Assembly: GCA_002399975.1 (NCBI GenBank)
Contig: DHER01000118.1
Location: 26,230 to 38,818 of the forward strand
Reading direction: 5' to 3'
Length of the DNA: 12,589 nucleotides
From: Firmicutes bacterium UBA4845
GTDB lineage: Bacteria; Bacillota; Clostridia; Tissierellales; Sedimentibacteraceae
The position numbers and the translations under genes are program-made. Positions 6,161 to 12,292 of the stretch are shown here, piece by piece (the stretch's first letter is position 1; each line of letters begins with the position of its first letter). The notes under the pieces are model-generated. The model saw nothing but the letters and a program-made list of their open reading frames with translations. It did no database searches and was not told the origin of the DNA.

Positions 6161-7811
6161 ACTAAAAGTAATACCCTTGGGGGGGCTTGGTGAAATAGGG
6201 AAGAACATGACAGTCATTGAATATGGAAACAATATAATTTTAATTGACTGTGGAATGGCGTTCCCTGAAGATGAAATGTTGGGTATTGATATAGTAATAC
6301 CTGACATAACATATTTAATTAAAAACAAAGATAAAATTAAAGGAATATGCCTTACACATGGTCATGAGGATCATATAGGATCAATTCCTTACGTGTTAAA
6401 AAAAATAAATGTACCCATTTATGGAACAAAACTTACTTTAGGCTTGGTTGAGAATAAACTTTTGGAGCATAAAATTGAAAATGTTCAGATGAATGTTGTA
6501 AAAGCAGGTTCGAAAATTAATTTGGGATGCTTTAAAGTAACATTTATCGGAAGCAATCACAGTATTCCTGGAGCTGTAGCTTTAGCAATAGATACACCCC
6601 TGGGGACGATTGTTCATACCGGTGATTTTAAAATTGACTATACCCCTATAAATGAAGAAGTTATTAATTTAGGAAAATTTGCGGAGCTTGGAAATAAAGG
6701 CGTTCTTTTAGCTATGTCGGATAGCACGAATGTTGAAAGACCCGGATTTACTCAATCTGAAAAAACAATGGGCAAAAAGTTCATGAAAATTTTCGAAGAC
6801 TGTGATTCGAGAATAATTGTTGCTTCATTTGCATCAAATATTCATCGTGTGCAGCAGATTATCGATGCCGCGGTTGTAAATGGCAGAAAAATTGCAATTT
6901 CAGGGAAAAGTATGGTGAATGCGGTAAAGGTGTCTCAAGAACTGGGATATTTAAAAGCACCTAAGGGTTCAATTATTAACGTGAATGATTTGAAAGGCTA
7001 TAAAGACAATGAGGTAGTTATTATAACAACAGGCAGCCAGGGAGAACCTATGTCTGCTCTTACAAGAATGGCTAATAATGATCATAAAAAAGTTCAGATT
7101 AAAAAAGGAGATTTGGTTATTATATCAGCCAATCCAATACCCGGAAATGAAAAAACCGTGTCAAAAGTAATAAATATGCTGTATGAAAAGGGAGCGAATG
7201 TTCTTTATGGTGCCTTAACCCAGGTTCATGTATCCGGTCATGCCAGCAGAGAAGAATTAAAGATGATGCTGACTTTGCTGAAACCGAAATTTTTTGTTCC
7301 TGTACACGGTGAATATAGGCATTTGTTCCAGCATGCAAAGATTGCACAGGAGTTGGGATTGCCTATGAATAATATAATAATAGGCAAAAACGGGGATGTA
7401 ATTGAGCTTACATCAAGATCAATCCGAATTAACGGTTCTGTAGCATCAGGCAATATACTTGTTGACGGACTGGGTGTGGGCGATGTGGGCAATATAGTGC
7501 TGAGAGACAGGAAACTGTTATCTGAAAATGGACTTATGATTGTTATCATTGCAACCGAAAGATGTACCGGAAAGGTTGTTGCCGGTCCTGAAATTATATC
7601 AAGAGGATTCATATATGTTAGAGAAAACATTGATTTAATTGAGGAATCTAAGGCTGTTGTACGAAAAACACTTTTGAAATTTGACAACGGAAATATTAAA
7701 GAATGGAATAACATTAAAATGTCTATAAAGGATGCTTTAAGCAGTTTTATATATGAAAAGATCAAAAGAAATCCAATGATACTGCCCATAATTATTGAAG
7801 TTAAAGATTAA
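6138..7811 (+). CDS. rnjA: Ribonuclease J (metallo-beta-lactamase/beta-CASP)
   Basis: A 557-residue zinc-dependent endo- and 5'-3' exoribonuclease that turns over mRNA and matures rRNA in Firmicutes. The metallo-beta-lactamase core shows LTHGHEDHIG with H74, H76, D78, H79, then H141 (NHSIPG) and D163 (VHTGDFKID). The beta-CASP domain contains SDSTNVERPGFTQSE and ASFASNIHRVQQI, with H364/H368 in HVSGHA and H390 in VPVHGEYRH. These positions agree almost exactly with those of B. subtilis RNase J1. A C-terminal domain of about 100 residues completes the normal length. The ATG at 6138 has AAGGAG (6125-6130) at a 7-nt spacer. The start overlaps fur by 23 nt, so the pair is translationally linked. 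Whether it is J1- or J2-like in role is inferred; the full catalytic set favours an active J1-type enzyme. Confidence 0.96.
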   Translation: MATEKKHKLKVIPLGGLGEIGKNMTVIEYGNNIILIDCGMAFPEDEMLGIDIVIPDITYLIKNKDKIKGICLTHGHEDHIGSIPYVLKKINVPIYGTKLTLGLVENKLLEHKIENVQMNVVKAGSKINLGCFKVTFIGSNHSIPGAVALAIDTPLGTIVHTGDFKIDYTPINEEVINLGKFAELGNKGVLLAMSDSTNVERPGFTQSEKTMGKKFMKIFEDCDSRIIVASFASNIHRVQQIIDAAVVNGRKIAISGKSMVNAVKVSQELGYLKAPKGSIINVNDLKGYKDNEVVIITTGSQGEPMSALTRMANNDHKKVQIKKGDLVIISANPIPGNEKTVSKVINMLYEKGANVLYGALTQVHVSGHASREELKMMLTLLKPKFFVPVHGEYRHLFQHAKIAQELGLPMNNIIIGKNGDVIELTSRSIRINGSVASGNILVDGLGVGDVGNIVLRDRKLLSENGLMIVIIATERCTGKVVAGPEIISRGFIYVRENIDLIEESKAVVRKTLLKFDNGNIKEWNNIKMSIKDALSSFIYEKIKRNPMILPIIIEVKD

Positions 7812-7817
7812 CTGCAT

Positions 7818-7851
7818 AAAAAAAGCAGCCGGTATATTCTACCGGCTGCTT
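7818..7851 (-). terminator. Terminator between convergent rnjA and the 75-aa gene
   Basis: A 12-bp perfect stem, AAGCAGCCGGTA (7823-7834) with TACCGGCTGCTT (7840-7851), encloses a 5-nt loop. The 7 A's at 7818-7824 become a T-tract on the minus strand, so it is a canonical terminator for the minus-strand gene. On the plus strand the tail (GTGCGCTTATT) is poor in T; it can still stop or stabilise the rnjA transcript, but less efficiently. Confidence 0.85.
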
Positions 7852-7871
7852 GTGCGCTTATTACTTTACGA

Positions 7872-8099
7872 TTATTTTTTCAGCATGTGAAAATTCACGC
7901 CTAGTATAGGTCCGAATTGAGACGGCTTATTGTTTGCAATTTTTTTATCGGCGATTCTTGTATTTTCTTTCTTTGAGAAAACATTCATATCCGGTTCGAG
8001 TTTACCGCTTACTTCACCAGATAATTGAAACATGCCATCTCTTTTCATTTTAATTTCACTTAATTTATCAGAAATTTTATTTTCGGGAGTGTTACTCAT
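7872..8099 (-). CDS. Hypothetical 75-aa basic protein
   Basis: I do not recognise this protein. It is 75 residues, rich in Lys and Asn, without Cys or Trp, without a signal peptide or membrane segment. An N-terminal Lys/Glu-rich stretch (NKISDKLSEIKMKRDG) is followed by FQLSGEVSGKLEPD and a basic C-terminus ending GVNFHMLKK. The ATG at 8099 is preceded by AAAAGGG at 8111-8117, with a rather long 11-nt spacer; a TTG at 8120 would extend it by 7 residues but has no ribosome site. It ends 20 nt from a canonical terminator in its own direction, which supports a real expressed gene. It stands alone between two plus-strand operons. A sporulation-type promoter may lie upstream (8163-8191), so a small spore protein is one possibility. 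Confidence 0.62.
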   Translation of the reverse strand: MSNTPENKISDKLSEIKMKRDGMFQLSGEVSGKLEPDMNVFSKKENTRIADKKIANNKPSQFGPILGVNFHMLKK

Positions 8100-8162
8100 G
8101 TTGAATCTTACCCTTTTCAAAGTTCAATAGAATCAACCCTCTCTTGGAGTAATAAGCATTAT

Positions 8163-8191
8163 TATTATGTCAGTTACTATAAATATTATAC
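8163..8191 (-). promoter_or_regulatory. Candidate forespore (sigma-G/F-like) promoter of the 75-aa gene
   Basis: On the minus strand GTATA (8191-8187) is followed after 17 nt by CATAATA (8169-8163). This resembles the sigma-G pattern, roughly GnATR with an 18-nt spacer and CATnhTA; the spacer is one base short. No good sigma-A promoter with both hexamers is seen for this gene: a TATAAT on the minus strand (8190-8185) lacks a -35. The region is AT-rich, so a chance match is possible. Confidence 0.3.
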
Positions 8192-8220
8192 GTGGATAAA
8201 AATTCTAAATCTGTACTTTA

Positions 8221-8262
8221 CATACTGCAAGCAAGGAAAAGTATGCTTGTTATTTTTTATTT
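8221..8262 (+). terminator. Terminator-like hairpin with no assigned upstream gene
   Basis: CAAGCA (8228-8233) pairs with TGCTTG (8244-8249), followed by TTATTTTTTATTT. An alternative, mutually exclusive stem is CATACT (8221-8226) with AGTATG (8240-8245). No plus-strand gene ends just before it. It could be a backup terminator for rnjA read-through, the end of a small RNA, or chance. Confidence 0.35.
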
Positions 8263-8267
8263 AAAAA

Positions 8268-8305
8268 ACAATAATAGAATTATGTGAAAAAAATTTTATT
8301 ATTGT
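8268..8305. repeat. 9-bp inverted repeat overlapping the mltG -35 region
   Basis: ACAATAATA (8268-8276) and TATTATTGT (8297-8305) are exact reverse complements separated by 20 bp. The right arm covers most of the mltG -35 hexamer (8302-8307), which is the position expected for an operator. The AT-rich context lowers the weight. Confidence 0.4.
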
Positions 8306-8330
8306 GTTTAAAGTTTAAAGGTTGTATAAT
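8302..8330 (+). promoter_or_regulatory. Sigma-A-type promoter of mltG-trmR-trhP
   Basis: TTGTGT (8302-8307), 17 bp, exact TATAAT (8325-8330). Transcription would start near 8337, about 24 nt before the mltG ATG at 8361. A TTG codon in the mltG frame at 8322 lies inside the promoter and is not the start. Confidence 0.75.
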
Positions 8331-8360
8331 TTAATAGATTTTGAATTAAACGGAGGACAT

Positions 8361-9386
8361 ATGAGAAAATTATTTACCGTTCTTGGGGTTGTTGCTGCTG
8401 TATTGCTGATTTATTATTTTGCTAACAGCTATGTGAATGACAGCTTGAGGGCAGTGAACGAAAATGATGATACAGAAATAAATGTGGAAATACCTTCAGG
8501 AAGTACAACAAAAGATGTTGCAAAAATACTGCTTGATAATGATTTAATAAAAAACAAGCGTCTATTTAAATATTATGCGGGAAAAACAGGAAGAGACAGC
8601 ATGCTGAAAGCAGGAAGTTATACATTAAAAAAGAGTATGAATACTGATGAATTGCTTATGGCTTTAACCGGAGGAGAAGGAATTTCCGATAATACTGCCA
8701 ATATTACGATTATAGAAGGAATGACCATGGAGGATGTTGCAAATTTGATTTCAGGTCAGCTGGGTTTAAGCTATGACAAGCTTTTGAAAATTATGAATAA
8801 TGGGCAGATATTTAAAGAGGATTTTGAATTTTTAAATGACAATCCTGAAATAAACATTTTACAGGGTTACCTGATGCCTGATACCTACAATGTGTACAAA
8901 GATTCATCTGAAGAAGATATTGTAAAAATACTGCTTAAACAGTTTGACAGCTTCTATATAAAAGAAATAAAACCAAGAATGAAAAAGACAAAATTAAGTT
9001 TTCCTGAAGTAATAAACCTTGCAAGTATAGTTGAAAAGGAAGCAAAGATTGATGAAGAAAAGAATGAAGTTGCTGCAGTATTTTTAAACAGACTGAATAT
9101 CGGCATGAAACTTCAGTCATGTGCAACAGTAAATTATGCCAGGGGTGAATGGAAGGAAAGGCTTACATATGATGATATAGCAATAGATTCTCCTTATAAT
9201 ACATATTTAATTGAAGGCTTGCCGCCGGAACCTATAAATTCTCCGGGCATGACATCAATAATAGCAGCTATAGAGCCTGCGGATGTAGATTATTTATTTT
9301 TTGTATCAAAGGGTGACGGATCTCATTACTTTTCAAAGAGCTATGACGAGCATATTAAGGCAGCAGATGAGTATTTAATTGATTAA
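8361..9386 (+). CDS. mltG: Endolytic peptidoglycan transglycosylase MltG (YceG-like)
   Basis: A 341-residue membrane-anchored lytic transglycosylase that cuts nascent glycan strands and so limits their length during cell-wall synthesis. Residues 3-21 form one N-terminal membrane segment (FTVLGVVAAVLLIYYFA) after a short basic start, placing the rest outside the cell. A LysM-like region (about 38-100) is followed by the YceG catalytic domain: LQGYLMPDTYNVY, then LASIVEKEAKIDEEKNEVAAV with the catalytic Glu in VEKEA (E225, or E227 depending on alignment), then FLNRLNIGMKLQS and SPYNTYLIEGLPPEPINSPG. GGAGG (8352-8356) selects the ATG at 8361. It heads a three-gene operon with trmR and trhP, each gap being 12 nt. 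B. subtilis has the same order (yrrL-yrrM-yrrN), there directly after yrzB; here fur, rnjA and a minus-strand gene lie between. Confidence 0.95.
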   Translation: MRKLFTVLGVVAAVLLIYYFANSYVNDSLRAVNENDDTEINVEIPSGSTTKDVAKILLDNDLIKNKRLFKYYAGKTGRDSMLKAGSYTLKKSMNTDELLMALTGGEGISDNTANITIIEGMTMEDVANLISGQLGLSYDKLLKIMNNGQIFKEDFEFLNDNPEINILQGYLMPDTYNVYKDSSEEDIVKILLKQFDSFYIKEIKPRMKKTKLSFPEVINLASIVEKEAKIDEEKNEVAAVFLNRLNIGMKLQSCATVNYARGEWKERLTYDDIAIDSPYNTYLIEGLPPEPINSPGMTSIIAAIEPADVDYLFFVSKGDGSHYFSKSYDEHIKAADEYLID

Positions 9387-9398
9387 GGACAGGTATGT

Positions 9399-10043
9399 AT
9401 GGATAATATAAATAGAGAATATATCAGCACCTATATTAACAGCCTTATTTGTGATGAGGAAGAAAAGCTTGAGAATTTCAGAAAAGAATGTGAAAACATG
9501 AAACTTCCGATTATTCACAAAGAAGTCGGTCAGTTTATCAAGCTTATTATAAGGCAGCTTGGTGTTAAAAACATTATAGAGGTTGGGACGAACGTAGGAT
9601 ATTCCGCCATATTTATGTGTAGAGCCATGGGAGACAGCGGGCGTGTTGTTACTGTGGAAAGAAGTGATAAATTTTATCGTGAAGCACTTAAAAATATTGA
9701 AAAGTTTAGTTTGGATGATAGAATTGATGTATGTTTTGGAGATGCATTGGAAGTTTTAGATAAGGTTGAAGGAATATTTGATATGGCGTTTATCGATGCG
9801 GCAAAAAGCAGTTATAAAATATTTTTTGACAAATGCTTAAGTAAAATGAAGTCGGGAGGAATAATTCTTTCTGATAATGTGCTGTATCAGGGAATGACTG
9901 CTACGGACGGTCTTGTTGTGAGAAGGAAAAAAACCTTAGTGAGAAACCTAAGAAACTATTTGAAATATATTTCACAAGATGAAAGATTTATTACTTCCGT
10001 ACTGCCTCTTGGAGACGGATTGGCTGTTACATTAATCAAATGA
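9399..10043 (+). CDS. trmR: tRNA 5-hydroxyuridine O-methyltransferase, TrmR/YrrM type
   Basis: A 214-residue SAM-dependent class I methyltransferase of the O-methyltransferase 3 (COMT-like) family. The SAM motif is IIEVGTNVGYSA (E61-V-G-T64) and the metal ligands of this family can be seen: D133 in FIDAAKSSY, and D159-N160 in LSDNVLYQG. The closest characterised context is B. subtilis YrrM, which methylates 5-hydroxyuridine at tRNA position 34 to 5-methoxyuridine. The direct neighbour here is a U32-family protein, the expected hydroxylation partner, which supports the same role over small-molecule catechol-type methylation. The ATG at 9399 has AGG (9391-9393) at a 5-nt spacer and AAGGA at 9385-9389, overlapping the mltG stop. 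Function is inferred from family and synteny. Confidence 0.88.
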   Translation: MDNINREYISTYINSLICDEEEKLENFRKECENMKLPIIHKEVGQFIKLIIRQLGVKNIIEVGTNVGYSAIFMCRAMGDSGRVVTVERSDKFYREALKNIEKFSLDDRIDVCFGDALEVLDKVEGIFDMAFIDAAKSSYKIFFDKCLSKMKSGGIILSDNVLYQGMTATDGLVVRRKKTLVRNLRNYLKYISQDERFITSVLPLGDGLAVTLIK

Positions 10044-10055
10044 GAAGGAGAAGAT

Positions 10056-11279
10056 ATGTTGCCTAAACTTTTAGCTCCTGCAGGAAGCATGGATAAACTT
10101 ATTATGGCTGTGGAATACGGTGCAGATGAAGTTTATTTTGCCGGAAAAGCAATGGGTATGAGAGCAGGATGTAAAAATTTTACAAAAAAAGATTTAGAAA
10201 AAGGAATTGAATATTGCCATGCCCGTGGAAGAAAATCAAATATAACAGTGAACATTGCCGCCCATAGTGATGATTTGAAGGGAATAGAAGAATATTTGAG
10301 ATATTTGCAAAAAATTGGCGCAGATGCACTAATTGTTGCTGATCCAGGTGTAATTGAAATAGTTAAGCAAACAATTCCCGATATGAGAATTCATTTATCA
10401 ACACAGGCGAATACCACAAACTATCATGCTGCGAATTTCTGGTACAAACAGGGAGTAAACAGAATTGTACTGGCTCGTGAACTTACATTTAAGGAAATAA
10501 AGGAAATTGTTGATAATTCACCTGATGGGTTGGAATTTGAAGCATTTGTGCACGGTGCAATGTGTATTTCCTATTCCGGAAGATGTCTTTTGTCAAGTTT
10601 TATGACAGGCAGGTTTTCCAACAAGGGGGACTGTGCCCAGCCTTGCAGGTGGAAATACTATTTGATGGAAGAAAAAAGACCTAGTCAATATTATTCTATA
10701 GAAGAAGATGACAACGGGACCTTCATTATGAATTCAAAGGACCTGTGCATGATTGAATATTTGCAGAAATTCAAAGACTTGGGAATTAAGGCATTGAAAA
10801 TCGAAGGAAGAAATAAAAGCGAATATTACACTGCAGTGACAGTACGTTCATATAGAAATGCACTAGATGAACTTGATGACCCTTTGAATAAAAAGCACAC
10901 CAAATATTGGAAGGAAGAGCTTGAAAAATCATCTCACAGAGATTTTTCATATGGATTTTACTTTGGAAATCCGTATAATGATGGACAGATTTATACGTCA
11001 AGCAGTTATATAAGGACATATGATGTGGTAGGTATAATAAGGTCGTATGACGAAAGCACAAAAACAGCTGTCATTGAACAGAGAAATAAATTTACAGAAG
11101 GCGATATTTTAGAATGTCTCGGTCCAAGAGAAAAGCATTTTGAAATTGTTGCTAAAAATATGCATGATGATAAAGGAAATAAAATCGAATCGGCTCCTCA
11201 TGCTCAGCAAATTGTAAAAATGGAAATGCCGAAGAAAGTTAAACCTTACTATATCTTAAGAAAGAAAGTCAAGGAATAA
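10056..11279 (+). CDS. trhP: U32 family protein, tRNA U34 hydroxylation protein TrhP-like
   Basis: A 407-residue cytosolic protein still often called peptidase U32. The family signature is seen as EAFVHGAMCISYSGRCLLS with C170 and C177, followed by KGDCAQPCRW with C193 and C197; these four Cys are the likely Fe-S ligands. The N-terminus (LLAPAGSMDKLIMAVEYGAD) and the C-terminal beta-domain (about 320-407) are complete. In E. coli and B. subtilis, proteins of this group (YegQ/TrhP; YrrN and YrrO) are required to form 5-hydroxyuridine in tRNA, with a need for prephenate and Fe-S assembly; peptidase activity is not established for them. B. subtilis has two adjacent copies, whereas here I see one. 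AAGGAG (10045-10050) supports the ATG at 10056, 12 nt after trmR. A collagenase-like protease role is the older alternative name. Confidence 0.88.
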   Translation: MLPKLLAPAGSMDKLIMAVEYGADEVYFAGKAMGMRAGCKNFTKKDLEKGIEYCHARGRKSNITVNIAAHSDDLKGIEEYLRYLQKIGADALIVADPGVIEIVKQTIPDMRIHLSTQANTTNYHAANFWYKQGVNRIVLARELTFKEIKEIVDNSPDGLEFEAFVHGAMCISYSGRCLLSSFMTGRFSNKGDCAQPCRWKYYLMEEKRPSQYYSIEEDDNGTFIMNSKDLCMIEYLQKFKDLGIKALKIEGRNKSEYYTAVTVRSYRNALDELDDPLNKKHTKYWKEELEKSSHRDFSYGFYFGNPYNDGQIYTSSSYIRTYDVVGIIRSYDESTKTAVIEQRNKFTEGDILECLGPREKHFEIVAKNMHDDKGNKIESAPHAQQIVKMEMPKKVKPYYILRKKVKE

Positions 11280-11290
11280 ATCGCAGAGCA

Positions 11291-11310
11291 AGAGGGGAAA
11301 CCTCCCCTCT
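11291..11310. terminator. Hairpin between convergent trhP and sigK
   Basis: AGAGGGGA (11291-11298) and TCCCCTCT (11303-11310) form a strong GC-rich 8-bp stem with a 4-nt loop. It lies 11 nt after the trhP stop and 7 nt before the sigK stop on the other strand. Neither side has a good T-tract, so it is a bidirectional hairpin of uncertain termination efficiency. Confidence 0.55.
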
Positions 11311-11317
11311 GTATGTA

Positions 11318-12019
11318 TTAGGTTCCTACATTTGATACAATAGCATCATGGAGCTTTTTTAATGCTTTTTTTTCAATTCTTGATACATAAGAGCGTGATA
11401 TTCCCAAAATCTTTGCAATTTCCCGCTGGGTTTTATGTTCGTTATTTCTGATTCCATAGCGCATTTCAATTATAGCACGTTCTCTTTTCTGCAGTGCTGT
11501 ATCCAGGATTTCGTCAAGAGCTTTTATTTTTTCTTCTTTATCAAGTCTACCTACAATTTCTTCCCCTTCGTACTTAATAATATCAATAAGGTATATATTA
11601 TTTCCTTCCTTATCTGTTCCTAAAGGCCCTTGAAGAGAAATTTCCTTTTTAAGTTTTTTGTCGCTTCTTATTGTCATCAGTACTTCGTTGTCTATGCATT
11701 TGGCAGCATAAGTTGCAAGGCGTATGCCTTTACTGTCATCAAATGTGGATACAGCTTTGATTAAGCCTATGGTTCCTATTGAAATCAAATCCTCCTGGTC
11801 TATTCCTACCGTCTTGTATTTTTTGATTACATGGGCTACTAACCTAAGATTTCTTTCTATAAGCGTGTTTCTTGCTTCCAAGTCGCCTTCTTTTGACTTT
11901 TTAATAAGCTTAGCTTCCTCTTCTTTGGATAAAGGCTGTGGAAAAGAAGTTCCATTTGTGATATAGCCGAAAATAAAAATAGACAACGGTAAAAGCAGCT
12001 GCAACAAATTCTCTATCAA
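11318..12019 (-). CDS. sigK: RNA polymerase sporulation sigma factor sigma-K (pro-form)
   Basis: A 233-residue sigma-70 family factor of the late mother cell, driving coat and spore-maturation genes. Region 2 is clear: NLRLVAHVIKKYKTVG, then DLISIGTIGLIKA (77-89) and RLATYAAKCIDNEVLMTIR. Region 4 carries TQREIAKILGISRSYVSRI (197-215). The SFPQPLSKEEE block matches B. subtilis AFPQPL. Before it lies a hydrophobic leader of about 18 residues (LLQLLLPLSIFIFG) ending just ahead of Y19, the counterpart of mature Y21 in B. subtilis. This is therefore a pro-sigma-K needing membrane cleavage by a SpoIVFB-type protease, unlike Clostridioides difficile sigma-K, which lacks a pro-sequence. The start is a TTG at 12019, four bases after GGGGGTGG. 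The gene is uninterrupted: there is no skin-type element. It converges on trhP. Confidence 0.93.
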   Translation of the reverse strand: MIENLLQLLLPLSIFIFGYITNGTSFPQPLSKEEEAKLIKKSKEGDLEARNTLIERNLRLVAHVIKKYKTVGIDQEDLISIGTIGLIKAVSTFDDSKGIRLATYAAKCIDNEVLMTIRSDKKLKKEISLQGPLGTDKEGNNIYLIDIIKYEGEEIVGRLDKEEKIKALDEILDTALQKRERAIIEMRYGIRNNEHKTQREIAKILGISRSYVSRIEKKALKKLHDAIVSNVGT

Positions 12020-12023
12020 AAAA

Positions 12024-12031
12024 CCACCCCC
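12024..12031 (-). promoter_or_regulatory. Ribosome binding site that fixes the TTG start of sigK
   Basis: GGGGGTGG on the minus strand, with a 4-nt spacer to TTG 12019-12017. The frame stays open upstream to an ATG at 12076, but that ATG has no ribosome site, and the extension would place polar residues before the hydrophobic pro-sequence. Confidence 0.65.
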
Positions 12032-12063
12032 GGAATTATCATTATATGCAGCTTTAACTAAAA

Positions 12064-12093
12064 ACTGTATGTACACTTTAATTAATTAATTAC
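12064..12093 (-). promoter_or_regulatory. Candidate sigma-E-type promoter of sigK
   Basis: On the minus strand CATACAGT (12071-12064) matches the sigma-E -10 consensus CATACAnT. The -35 candidate GTAATTA (12093-12087) lies 15 nt upstream and fits poorly. Mother-cell sigma-E control of sigK is the known rule in Bacilli. If used, transcription begins within the upstream open frame, which excludes the ATG at 12076. Confidence 0.42.
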
Positions 12094-12236
12094 TTTATGG
12101 GAAATAGCAAATTATTTTCTCGGAAATATATAAAATATGGCAAAATACGACTTTGATATTTAAATATACTAAAGCATATGTCACAAATCTTTTGATTTAT
12201 GTTAGCTGCTTATCCCTAATGAGTAAAATGGAAACA

Positions 12237-12267
12237 GAAGAATCTCATCATTTATATGAGATTCTTC
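12237..12267 (-). terminator. Probable terminator of the Pro/Met-rich repeat gene
   Basis: A perfect 12-bp stem, GAAGAATCTCAT (12237-12248) with ATGAGATTCTTC (12256-12267), has a 7-nt loop. On the minus strand the tail reads TGTTTCCATTTTAC, a moderate T-rich tract. It lies 26 nt after the stop of the minus-strand gene and separates it from sigK. Confidence 0.62.
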
Positions 12268-12292
12268 ATTGACATAAAAGAACAACGAATTT

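Noticed and set aside
7238..7789. Long minus-strand open frame (183 codons) inside the RNase J gene
   Set aside because: It is fully antisense to a highly conserved gene with an intact active site; the translation is low-information (Ser/Ile/Leu-rich) with no recognisable motif or ribosome site.
8322..8360. 13-residue extension of MltG from a TTG at 8322
   Set aside because: It overlaps the -10 region of the mltG promoter; the ATG at 8361 has GGAGG and starts the basic-plus-hydrophobic membrane anchor correctly.
12269..12274. TTGACA on the plus strand before the repeat gene
   Set aside because: No fitting -10 lies 16-18 bp downstream, and it would only drive antisense transcription of the minus-strand gene.
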